Origin: Candidatus Zymogenus saltonus
Lineage (GTDB): Bacteria > Desulfobacterota > Zymogenia > Zymogenales > Zymogenaceae
DNA: 64,000 bases
Reading direction: 5' to 3'
NCBI GenBank assembly: GCA_016929395.1
Contig: JAFGIX010000070.1
Coordinates: forward strand, 1 to 64,000
This document shows, piece by piece, positions 1 through 7,429 of this stretch. The translations under genes and the position numbers were made by a program. A model generated the notes under the pieces. That model saw only the letters and a program-made list of their open reading frames with translations, ran no database searches and was not told where the DNA came from. Each line of letters opens with the position of its first letter. Position 1 is the stretch's first letter.

Positions 1-2
1 AA

Positions 3-686
3 AATAATAAAAAGGAAACATATTCAGATTACGAGAGGCCTGTTCGAGTCTTATATTTCGAGGATAACGAAGCCCTGGCTTATCTGATTCAAAAGAAGCT
101 CGCCGTCAAGGGCCTTATTGTCGATATTGCCCGGGACGGAAAGGGGGGTCTCGTTATGTATAGAAAAGGCTCATACGATGTTATCGTTGTAGATTACCAG
201 ATGCCGATCCATAACGGCCTGGAAGTTGTCAACATCCTCTTGTCAGAGGGAGAGCTCCCTCCGACGATAATGGTTACGGGGGAGGGAAACGAGAAACTGG
301 CGGTAGAGGCGATGAAATCCGGCGTCGGCGATTACATCGTAAAGGATTTGGAGGGGCGATACATCGCGCTCTTGCCCTCCGTGATCGATCGGGTCTTGAG
401 ACAGCGGCAGCTCATAGACGAGAAGAGGAGAATCGAGGAGGAAAAGGAGAAACTCATCGAAGAGCTCAAGGAGGCCTTGGAAAAGGTCAAAACGTTAAAG
501 GGGCTGCTCCCTATCTGTTCCCACTGCAAAAAGATCAGGGACGATAAGGGATATTGGGAAAAGATAGAGGTCTATATAAAAAATCACACGGAAGTGGATT
601 TTACTCACGGCATCTGTCCGGAATGTATGGAGAAAAAATTTCCGCAATATTTGAATAATTCAAAGAACGACAAAGATGGCAAATAG
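3..686 (+). CDS. Response regulator receiver protein with Cys-rich C-terminal tail (5' end cut by window)
   Basis: The reading frame is open from base 3 with no plausible start codon before the ATG at 156, and the receiver fold begins before that ATG (VRVLYFEDNEALAYLI), so the true start lies left of the window. A REC domain fills the first ~130 visible residues, with the acidic pocket in FEDN and the phospho-acceptor Asp in VVDYQMP. A coiled coil of Glu/Lys follows, then a short tail with LLPICSHCKKIRDDKGYW and a second pair CPEC, together a C-x2-C...C-x2-C pattern that could bind metal. There is no HTH or enzymatic output. The same tail ends the GAF-PAS protein at 49114-50253. It sits 44 bases before another REC gene. 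Probably a signalling adaptor; its partner is unknown. Confidence 0.85.
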   Translation, partial: NNKKETYSDYERPVRVLYFEDNEALAYLIQKKLAVKGLIVDIARDGKGGLVMYRKGSYDVIVVDYQMPIHNGLEVVNILLSEGELPPTIMVTGEGNEKLAVEAMKSGVGDYIVKDLEGRYIALLPSVIDRVLRQRQLIDEKRRIEEEKEKLIEELKEALEKVKTLKGLLPICSHCKKIRDDKGYWEKIEVYIKNHTEVDFTHGICPECMEKKFPQYLNNSKNDKDGK

Positions 687-730
687 ACTTGAAATCCGTT
701 CAATGAGATTTCGGATATGGGGAGAGTAAT

Positions 731-1918
731 ATGTCGGAAGATAAGCTGATCAAAGTCCTTTATATGGAAGATGATACAGGCCTTGCGAATCTCATCAGGG
801 GAAGGCTCAAGAGAAGCGGGTACGAGGTCGATATCGCGGGGGATGGAGATGTGGGACTGGCCATGTTTGAGGAGAACCCCTACGATCTTGTGCTTATAGA
901 TCAAAATATGCCGGGGAAAAACGGCCTGGAGGTAATTCGCATTTTGAGCTCAAAAAACGAGATCATCCCGATGATCATGATAACCGGTGAGGGCGATGAA
1001 AATGTGGCCGTAAAGGCGATGAAGCTGGGCGTAAACGACTACATAGTCAAGGATATTCAGGGTCACTATATCGAGCTTCTGTCCGTGGTTATCGAAAACG
1101 TCCTTGACAGGTACCGGCTTATTGCCGGCAAGACAAATGCCGAAGACAACGTAAAGCGATTGGAGAAGGAGAAGGAGGCGATTTTAAACAGCATTTTGGA
1201 GCAGGTTATTTATTTGGATACGGATTTCAAGGTTATCTGGGCAAACAGGGCCGCGGGGGAGTTGACGGGGATGTCTACAAAGGATTTTGTCGGGAACAAA
1301 TGCCACGACATTTTGAATTTGAGCAAGAAAACTTGTGAAAATTGCCCGGTATCCGAAATACTGAATTTCAAGAAGGGCAAAAAGGTGGAGATCATCTCCT
1401 CCGACGGCAGGATATGGTCGGTCAACTGCAGCCCGGTTCTTGATGACGAGGAGGAAGTGGAGGGAATAGTCGAGGTAAGGCACGATATAACCGCAGAGAA
1501 GATCGCCGAAAAGTCGCTGTTGGATTCCAAGGAGATGTTCAGGATGCTGGCCGAGAACACCAAGGACTTCATATATCGTTATCAGCTCTCCCCCATAAAG
1601 GGATTCGAGTATGTAAGTCCCTCGGTCGTCGATGTTACTGGTTACAATCAGGATGAATTCTATTCCGACTCGGAAATGCTCATCAAGATTGTCGATCCGG
1701 GTGAGAGGGATCTAATGGAGAGAAATATCAAAAAGCCCGACCAGTACAACAAGCTCTTTACAATTCACTGGGTGAAAAAAGACGGGGAAAGGATACTGAT
1801 TGAACAGCGCATCGCGCCCATCTTCAATGAAGAGGGAAATATGATGGCAATCGTGGGAATAGCCAGAGATATCTCCGACAGGGATAATGGTAACGGTTTG
1901 ACCGCTAAAAAGAAGTAG
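731..1918 (+). CDS. REC-PAS-PAS signalling protein without output domain
   Basis: 395 residues. REC occupies about residues 5-125 (phospho-acceptor Asp in LIDQNMPGKNG; Lys in VNDYIVKD), then a short coiled coil, PAS at ~150-260 and a second PAS at ~270-388. The first PAS contains the Cys-rich stretch KKTCENCPVSEI. No histidine-kinase, GGDEF or DNA-binding domain follows, so it must act through another protein. GGGGAGAG lies before the ATG at 731. Its REC closely resembles those of the upstream gene and of the hybrid kinase at 15542-17479, so these are paralogues in one family. Domain calls are firm; the signal and partner are unknown. Confidence 0.88.
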   Translation: MSEDKLIKVLYMEDDTGLANLIRGRLKRSGYEVDIAGDGDVGLAMFEENPYDLVLIDQNMPGKNGLEVIRILSSKNEIIPMIMITGEGDENVAVKAMKLGVNDYIVKDIQGHYIELLSVVIENVLDRYRLIAGKTNAEDNVKRLEKEKEAILNSILEQVIYLDTDFKVIWANRAAGELTGMSTKDFVGNKCHDILNLSKKTCENCPVSEILNFKKGKKVEIISSDGRIWSVNCSPVLDDEEEVEGIVEVRHDITAEKIAEKSLLDSKEMFRMLAENTKDFIYRYQLSPIKGFEYVSPSVVDVTGYNQDEFYSDSEMLIKIVDPGERDLMERNIKKPDQYNKLFTIHWVKKDGERILIEQRIAPIFNEEGNMMAIVGIARDISDRDNGNGLTAKKK

Positions 1919-2076
1919 GAGAGTTAAAAGACAGTTTGTTTGGAGTCTTTTCGGCGCTGCTTTCTATTTCAGTTTTGGTTTTCCCGCCGCCGCCCTTTTC
2001 GATGATACTGTGGGCCGGCACCCTTTGGTAATTGAGAAAATTTACAGGTGCTGCCGGCCTGTCGAAAAGGTGTGTT

Positions 2077-2100
2077 CCGGCGGCTTTTTCGGGCCGCCGG
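2077..2100. repeat. Strong GC hairpin, 8-bp stem
   Basis: CCGGCGGC and GCCGCCGG form a perfect inverted repeat around an 8-base loop. Neither strand has a T run after the stem, so it is not a standard intrinsic terminator. It lies downstream of the REC-PAS-PAS gene and may protect its 3' end. Confidence 0.4.
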
Positions 2101-2220
2101 GCCGATGTGGGGGTATAGGAGAAAACGGTTTCCCCATTTTTAAGTTGCGTCATCGACTCGGAGTTTATTAAATAGGAATATTCCCCGCTTAATAGAAAGT
2201 ATTTTGTATCTATAAATACT

Positions 2221-2296
2221 ATTTTATAATATTTTGTAATATTTTGTAATATTTTATCATTTTTTTCTTTACATACTGTTGGAAAAAATGTATTAT
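2221..2296 (+). promoter_or_regulatory. Sigma-70 promoter with 10-bp phased A/T repeats upstream
   Basis: TTTACA at 2268-2273 and TATTAT at 2291-2296 are 17 bases apart. Immediately upstream, 2221-2260 is four consecutive 10-base units of the form ATTTTRTAAT. One unit per helical turn is the spacing expected of intrinsically curved DNA or an UP element. Transcription would begin near 2303 and run into the candidate RNA. Confidence 0.55.
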
Positions 2297-2302
2297 ATAG
2301 AC

Positions 2303-2361
2303 AATCCAGGAAACTGGAGGTGGAAGGTTTTTTCCTTCGCGGCCCTAACGGGCCGTTTTTT
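2303..2361 (+). ncRNA. Candidate ~60-nt structured small RNA
   Basis: The transcript from the promoter at 2268-2296 would be about 59 bases and consist almost wholly of three hairpins. These are TCCAG-GAAA-CTGGA (2305-2318, GNRA tetraloop), GAAGG-TTTTTT-CCTTC (2323-2338) and the terminator CGGCCC-TAAC-GGGCCG (2340-2355) with six T. No convincing ORF starts and ends inside it. It converges on the DUF3800 gene, whose stop codon touches the T run. I do not recognise the RNA family; a short leader or a spurious transcript is the alternative. Confidence 0.4.
2340..2361 (+). terminator. Intrinsic terminator
   Basis: CGGCCC-TAAC-GGGCCG is a perfect 6-bp stem with a tetraloop, followed by TTTTTT at 2356-2361. 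It terminates plus-strand transcription just before the convergent DUF3800 gene. Confidence 0.75.
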
Positions 2362-3142
2362 ATGGTAGCCATTTTCTACCCCACCCCTCTATCTGATTAT
2401 TTGGACTTCTGTCGTATTTCTTGCGCTCAAGTATTTCCGCTATCTTCCCTCCAAAATTATCCGGCAAATCCTGACCGTTGTGTCTCGCAATTGAAGCTCT
2501 AAGGCTTGGATGAGCAATTATGTCTGCAAGTTGGAGACCGGCAATATTGTTAGATTTAGACTTTACCTTCAATTGTTTACTGGTTAATGTTTCTTTAAAA
2601 ACAACCGGATCTATATAATCAGTTCCTTTATTATAAATGTACTCAAATGCGCTTTTAAGTCTTCGATCTTCTCTGCCTCCCCTCGATTCTGCAAGTACAT
2701 CCCCTGAAGAATTATTTCTTTTCAGCCATAAAACAAATCTTTCCATGAGGATGGTTAAACAGTAGTGATATGGATCATGGCGCCATATTTCATATCGAGT
2801 TTTGAATTCTAATTTGTCAATTGTTACGGTAATTACAACGTAATCTAATTCACTCAATAGAGACAATAAATCTTCATTGAACTTTTTTTCTATTTCTGAA
2901 TCTCTAAGTGCCTGAAAGTGATGCCTTCTATTTACTAATTCTTTTCTATGGAGAATAATCGGATTGTCAGGATGTGATTCAAAGAATTCCTTCTTAATCG
3001 CTTCCAGCCGTGGGAAAACGGTGGTGGATACATAATCCAACGACATTATCAATCCCGTTAAACTTAAAAATCGATGGTTGGGGTCCTTTGAAGCCCCCAA
3101 ATCTGAATTGCCTACTTCATCAATGTACAATCGGTATTTCAT
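2360..3142 (-). CDS. DUF3800 family protein
   Basis: 260 residues. The N-terminal LYIDEVGN followed by a segment on finding the substrate or ligand (RFLSLTGLIM) matches the DUF3800 pattern, whose hallmark is YIDESG near the N-terminus. A later Asp-rich element, IAGLQLADIIAHP, matches the family's conserved C-terminal QLADLVA block. The family is usually thought to have an RNase H-like fold and is common in mobile and defence-rich regions (family knowledge). The gene is clearly more AT-rich than its neighbours, suggesting transfer. It has no operon partner: the glutamate synthase gene upstream is 212 bases away, and the candidate small RNA converges on its 3' end. Biochemical role unknown. Confidence 0.8.
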   Translation of the reverse strand: MKYRLYIDEVGNSDLGASKDPNHRFLSLTGLIMSLDYVSTTVFPRLEAIKKEFFESHPDNPIILHRKELVNRRHHFQALRDSEIEKKFNEDLLSLLSELDYVVITVTIDKLEFKTRYEIWRHDPYHYCLTILMERFVLWLKRNNSSGDVLAESRGGREDRRLKSAFEYIYNKGTDYIDPVVFKETLTSKQLKVKSKSNNIAGLQLADIIAHPSLRASIARHNGQDLPDNFGGKIAEILERKKYDRSPNNQIEGWGRKWLP

Positions 3143-3354
3143 TTCTGTAGTGTTTACATCATAAAAATATGTCTATAAATAATAGGTAACTATATAAGCA
3201 TATTAAATAGATTAAAAGTTATTCCCCCAATAATCGTATTACATTTTAAACTTACAAAAACAGGGGGTCTCTGACTTTATAAATAAGATCTACCTCTCTA
3301 TTATGAGGAGAGGAACAAACGGGAAAAAACCACAACAAGCCCCCCAACCCCCCG

Positions 3355-4134
3355 TCAATAGGCGTACATATTTCCGTAGGGCCTCAGCGATTTCGGGAAG
3401 TATTTCTTGAAAGGCTTTGACATTATCTCCTTGTGATCCAAATTGAAGTCGCCGGCGAAGTCTTTAAGATAATAGTGGAGCTCATCCCGCTCCTGGTCCG
3501 TGGGGTCGGAGACGCCCAGCTCCTTTCCAAGACGGTGCTCTTCCACCTCGCCCCGGACGAAGATCGTCCCCCCGTGCATCCCGGTCCCTATGAATAGCCC
3601 CGCTATGGGGCGCTCCGGGTGTTTTGAAAACATGCCCAGGAGGATCAACCTCCCCCCGGCCATGTATTCACCGAAGAAGTCCCCGGCCTTTCCGCCGACG
3701 ATGATGACGGGGATCTCGTCCAGGTATTCCTTCATGTGGATGCCGACACGGTAGCCGCAGTCCTCCTTGATGTGGATCTTCCCCCCCCTCATGCCGTATC
3801 CGCAGACGTCCCCTACCATGCCGTTGATGGCTATCTTGCCGCCGCTCATGGTGTTTCCCACCCCGTCCTGGGCGTTGTTGTGTACCTTTATGATTGGGCC
3901 GTTCATGAAGGCCCCCAGGTCTTGGCCGGGGGTTCCGTGAATATCTATCTTGGCCTCCGCAATCACGCCGTCGGCCAGGTAACGCTGGCCGTTGATGTTT
4001 GTAAGCTCGAATAGGGCGCTCCCCCCCTTTATCTCTTCCCTGATCAGCTTGTTGAGGTCCTTGTAATAGATTCCCTTGGAATCTATACTGACAAGGCCGT
4101 TTTTCCTCTCTATCCTTGAAGAAATCTCGTTCAT
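3355..4134 (-). CDS. Glutamate synthase GXGXG-domain subunit (split GOGAT, GltB3-type)
   Basis: 259 residues made mostly of repeated Gly-rich beta-helix turns (DGVGNTMSGGKIAINGMVGD, CGYGMRGGKIHI, FFGEYMAGGRLILLGM). This is the GXGXG fold that forms the C-terminal structural domain of the large subunit of ordinary glutamate synthase. Here it is a separate polypeptide, as in archaeal-type split GOGAT. It is the last gene of a run with the amidotransferase (40 bases upstream), FAD oxidoreductase and ferredoxin. It should bridge the amidotransferase and synthase parts of the complex. About 15 residues of charged N-terminus precede the fold. Related GXGXG subunits occur in formylmethanofuran dehydrogenase, but the neighbours settle the call. 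Confidence 0.88.
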   Translation of the reverse strand: MNEISSRIERKNGLVSIDSKGIYYKDLNKLIREEIKGGSALFELTNINGQRYLADGVIAEAKIDIHGTPGQDLGAFMNGPIIKVHNNAQDGVGNTMSGGKIAINGMVGDVCGYGMRGGKIHIKEDCGYRVGIHMKEYLDEIPVIIVGGKAGDFFGEYMAGGRLILLGMFSKHPERPIAGLFIGTGMHGGTIFVRGEVEEHRLGKELGVSDPTDQERDELHYYLKDFAGDFNLDHKEIMSKPFKKYFPKSLRPYGNMYAY

Positions 4135-4174
4135 AAAACAAAGGCTCCTATGGGGGAAAATGATTTAATGCTCC

Positions 4175-5341
4175 CTAATTTATCCGGGCAGCGTCCCTTT
4201 CGATATCGTTTTTTGCTATATTCTTCTTTTCCCTCGCTTTGTCCAGGAGGGCGATGACCGGCTCCCCCGCGATGGGCGCCCAAACCCGGTCGGGATCGGG
4301 GCATATCTCCCGAATTGCGCTCTCTTCGGACGCCATGTAGGTAAAGTCCCCCTTTTCCGCCGCCACGAGGGGGCGAAGCTTTACTCGGTCATTTAGACCC
4401 ACCAGGCCCTCGTTGTTTGCGAAGAGGATGGCGAATGGGCCGTTCAGGAGGGCGGGGCCGTAGATCATTCTTATGGCCCTCAACGCCTCCGCCTCGCCTT
4501 CATCGATGAGCTCCAGCTCCTGCCAGAAGGGGGAGGCGAGGGCGAGGCACGCCACCTCATAGGAGAGCCCGTGCTTCCTTATAAGGAGGTCCAGGAGATA
4601 GGCTACCACTTCGGTGTCTGTTAAGAGGGTGCACTTGTAGCCGAACATCTCCAGGTATCTCTTGTTTATGCCGTAGGAAGAAATCTCGCCGTTGTGGACG
4701 ATCGACCAGTCGAGTATCGTAAAGGGATGGGCGCCCCCCCACCAGCCGGGGGTGTTCGTGGGGAAGCGGTTGTGGGCGGTCCAGATGTGCCCCTTGTAGT
4801 CCTCCAGCATGAAAAACTCGCTTATGTCCTCCGGGAAGCCGACCCCCTTGAACGCCCCCATGTTCTTGCCGCTGGAGAAGACGAAGGCCCCTTCGATGGT
4901 GTCGTTGATGTGCATGACCCTCTTTACCATGAGGTCGTCCTCGGTTACGCTCCCTGAATCGATATCGCCCTTCTCCTCGTCCGTGACGTTAGGAAGGGTG
5001 AAGTATCTCATCAAGATCGGAGGGGATTGTATCTTCTCGGTTATCCGGGTCCGAATCTCCTCCCGATGGGAGACGACCAGACTCTCTTTTAGGAAATTTT
5101 CCGCCTCGGCCTTCGACCTCTTGTGATCGTACATGATGTGGAGGGCGTATAGCTCCTTGTATTCGGGGTAGATACCGTAGGCGGCAAATCCCCCTCCGAG
5201 GCCGTTTCCCCTGTCGTGCTGGTTGGCGATCGACCTGGTGACCACTGAGCCGGAGATTCTCTCCCCCTTCCGGTTGATAATCCCCGACAACCCGCAGCCG
5301 GAAATATCTTTTATATAGTTGTGATTTCTGTTCAGATTCAT
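4175..5341 (-). CDS. Glutamate synthase class II amidotransferase subunit (split GOGAT, GltB1-type)
   Basis: 388 residues. It hydrolyses glutamine to glutamate and supplies ammonia to the synthase subunit. Class II (Ntn) features are visible: CGLSGIINRKGER with the presumed nucleophile at Cys16, HNRFPTNTPGWWGGAHPF, WSIVHNGEISSYG and LLTDTEVVAYLLD. Class II enzymes need the Cys at the mature N-terminus, so the first 15 residues are probably a propeptide. The start codon directly follows the stop of the FAD oxidoreductase gene, with GAGGAG overlapping that stop, so the two are translationally coupled. In most bacteria this domain is fused inside GltB; its separation is the archaeal-type arrangement. 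Confidence 0.9.
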   Translation of the reverse strand: MNLNRNHNYIKDISGCGLSGIINRKGERISGSVVTRSIANQHDRGNGLGGGFAAYGIYPEYKELYALHIMYDHKRSKAEAENFLKESLVVSHREEIRTRITEKIQSPPILMRYFTLPNVTDEEKGDIDSGSVTEDDLMVKRVMHINDTIEGAFVFSSGKNMGAFKGVGFPEDISEFFMLEDYKGHIWTAHNRFPTNTPGWWGGAHPFTILDWSIVHNGEISSYGINKRYLEMFGYKCTLLTDTEVVAYLLDLLIRKHGLSYEVACLALASPFWQELELIDEGEAEALRAIRMIYGPALLNGPFAILFANNEGLVGLNDRVKLRPLVAAEKGDFTYMASEESAIREICPDPDRVWAPIAGEPVIALLDKAREKKNIAKNDIERDAARIN

Positions 5342-6619
5342 CTATCTCCTCTCAAGCCTTTTCACCCTCAAATCCCTGTCCATGTGGACGTGGCCGAACT
5401 CTCCGGAGAGCATCGTCTCCTCCAGCCCCGCGATGCTGACGCCGTCCCTGATTAAACTCGCGAATATCCCCGCCCGCTCGACCTCTCCCACGAGGACGGC
5501 GCCGAAGAGCCTCCCCTCCTTCGTGACCAGCTTTCGGTAGATATTATTCTCTTTGTCGAGGCGAACGAGGACGTCGTATCCTCCATTCTCCGGCGGGTCG
5601 ACAAGGCCTATGCTGATCGTGTCGAGGCCGTAAAAGCCGATGGCGTTCATGGAAAGCCCCCCCTCGTAGGGTTCGTCGGTTCCGGCCATGTTTCTGCCCG
5701 CCTGCTTCCCCTGACCGTAGGCGTTGGGGAGGATCGGGGTGACGCGCCTCTCCCGATAAATTATGTCGTAAGCCTCGGAGGCGTCCCCGGCGGCGTAGAT
5801 GTCCTTGATGTTGGTCATCAGCCTTTCATCGACGAGGATCCCTCTCCCCACATCGATTCCGGCTCCCCCGGCAAGCTCGACCCTCGGCCTTACGCCGATG
5901 GCGAGGATCAGGGCGTCCGCCTCGACCGACTTTCCCGACCTCAGGACGATCTCCATTATCTTCCCGCCGTCGGAAACGACCTTTTGGGCAGTGTCTTCCG
6001 TGATTATCTCTATTCCGGCCTCCACCAGGCCCTTTGCGACGAGGTCTCCCGCCGTCTTGTCGAAGGCGAGGGAGAGGATTCTGTCCATGAGCTCCAGGAC
6101 GGTGACCTTGACCCCGATGTTGTTCAGGGCCTCGGCCGCCTTGAGGCCGATGAGGCCCCCGCCCACGACGACCGCCCTTTTGATCTTATCCCTCTTCTTG
6201 CCGATCTCCCTCGCGTCCTTATACGTGGTGAAGGAAAATACCATGTCGAGACCCTCCGCCCCGTCGATGGGGGGGAGTATGGGCGAGCCGCCCGTGGCGA
6301 TCAGGAGGCGGTCGAATGGGATGTCCTTACCGCCCTTTGTCTTTATCGTCCCGGCCTTGGTATCTATCGAGGTCGCCTCGCAGTCGGTCATAAGCGTAAC
6401 GCCGAGGTTGCTGTAGAAGGAGTCGTCCCTCAAGGGCATGGTGGTATCGTCAAGCTTTCCGTAGAGCCAGTAGCTGATCCCCGGCCTGGAGTAGGGGGGG
6501 TAGGCCTCCATAGTTACGAGAGTTATCTCCCCCTCCTTATCGACCTCTCGGATGCCCTCTATCGCGCCCAGGCCGGCCACGCCGCCGCCGATGATTACGT
6601 ATTTTGTTTCTTTGCTCAT
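5342..6619 (-). CDS. FAD/NAD(P)H-dependent oxidoreductase, likely electron-input subunit of split GOGAT
   Basis: 425 residues with an N-terminal FAD-binding GxGxxG (IIGGGVAGLGAIEGI), a second dinucleotide fold (VVVGGGLIGLKAAEAL) and the FAD-contact motif IYAAGDASEAYD. This layout is that of the pyridine nucleotide-disulfide reductase group closest to rubredoxin or nitrite reductase NADH modules. No redox-active Cys pair is seen. It overlaps the ferredoxin gene by ATGA and abuts the amidotransferase gene, so it probably oxidises NAD(P)H and passes electrons via the four-cluster ferredoxin to the synthase. The role in GOGAT is inferred from position; the fold is clear. Confidence 0.85.
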   Translation of the reverse strand: MSKETKYVIIGGGVAGLGAIEGIREVDKEGEITLVTMEAYPPYSRPGISYWLYGKLDDTTMPLRDDSFYSNLGVTLMTDCEATSIDTKAGTIKTKGGKDIPFDRLLIATGGSPILPPIDGAEGLDMVFSFTTYKDAREIGKKRDKIKRAVVVGGGLIGLKAAEALNNIGVKVTVLELMDRILSLAFDKTAGDLVAKGLVEAGIEIITEDTAQKVVSDGGKIMEIVLRSGKSVEADALILAIGVRPRVELAGGAGIDVGRGILVDERLMTNIKDIYAAGDASEAYDIIYRERRVTPILPNAYGQGKQAGRNMAGTDEPYEGGLSMNAIGFYGLDTISIGLVDPPENGGYDVLVRLDKENNIYRKLVTKEGRLFGAVLVGEVERAGIFASLIRDGVSIAGLEETMLSGEFGHVHMDRDLRVKRLERR

Positions 6620-7065
6620 CCCACCTCCTCCTCCACAACGATAAGGGCCCTGTTAGGGCAGGCCTCCACGCAGGCCGGTATCTCCCTGTCGCCGCAGAGG
6701 TCGCACTTGACCGATTTCCTGTCCTCTTTGTCCATCCCCACCGACCCGTAGGGGCAGGCCATGACGCACGACCAGCAGCCGACGCACTTCTCGATATCGA
6801 CCGTCACCCTTCCGTCCTCCCCCTTTCTCATGGCGCCTGTTATGCAGGCGGCGACGCACCTGGGGTCGTCGCAGTGCCGGCAGGTGATGGAGAGGGAGAC
6901 AGGCCCCACCTCCTCGACGTGGGAGCGGGGAAGCTCCCTCTTCTCCTCGAACTTGTACGCCTTTACGATGTCCTTGGTCTTGGAGTGCTCCACCACGCAG
7001 GCTATCTCGCAGAGCCTGCACCCTATGCAGACGTCTTCGTTTGCCACCACATATCTTATCTTCAA
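6616..7065 (-). CDS. Polyferredoxin (multi-[4Fe-4S] electron-transfer subunit)
   Basis: 149 residues with 16 or so Cys in ferredoxin pattern: CIGCRLCEIAC at residues 13-23, CRHCDDPRCVAAC, CVGCWSCVMAC and CDLCGDREIPACVEAC. Spacing resembles the HycB/CooF/DmsB family of four-cluster electron carriers. It is the first gene of the run ferredoxin, FAD oxidoreductase, amidotransferase and GXGXG subunit, and overlaps the next by 4 bases. Inferred role: wire between the FAD protein and the Fe-S/FMN synthase encoded upstream at 7430-8953. A separate 365-base leader precedes it. Confidence 0.88.
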   Translation of the reverse strand: MKIRYVVANEDVCIGCRLCEIACVVEHSKTKDIVKAYKFEEKRELPRSHVEEVGPVSLSITCRHCDDPRCVAACITGAMRKGEDGRVTVDIEKCVGCWSCVMACPYGSVGMDKEDRKSVKCDLCGDREIPACVEACPNRALIVVEEEVG

Positions 7066-7159
7066 AATGGTGTACCTCTACCCTTGATTTCAGTGTTGGG
7101 GGCTCCCTCGTTCGGGTGTCCCTCTATCGATTTATTGATATATATATTTAATGCATTTA

Positions 7160-7291
7160 ATAACGGTGCCGAAAGGTTGGGTAGAGATTGTTGTCTCCCC
7201 TGAAAAACCTATGCCCTTCGGCATAACGTAAAAACTATCTTGACTTAATATTTTAGCCCCAGCCACCTTGCCCTGACTCGATTTTGGGCAA
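7160..7291 (-). promoter_or_regulatory. Possible structured leader of the ferredoxin-GOGAT run
   Basis: The 365-base gap between the synthase gene and the ferredoxin gene holds several inverted repeats. TTGCCC (7268-7273) pairs with GGGCAA (7286-7291). TATGCC-CTTC-GGCATA forms a tight local hairpin at 7210-7225. Part of that hairpin can instead pair with TGCCGAAAGG at 7167-7176, enclosing an inner GAGA/TCTC stem. The two pairings exclude each other, as in an attenuator or riboswitch. No known riboswitch consensus was recognised. Confidence 0.3.
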
Positions 7292-7429
7292 TGGAAAAAC
7301 TCCTTTCAATTTGAGGAAGAAGAAAAATCGCCTTGCTTACCGCAGATGCTTTTAAGATTTATTGCCTCCTCTTTTTACTGTCCACTTCAATATCATTCCC
7401 ATCGAAATAAGGAGGTAACTGACAATCGT

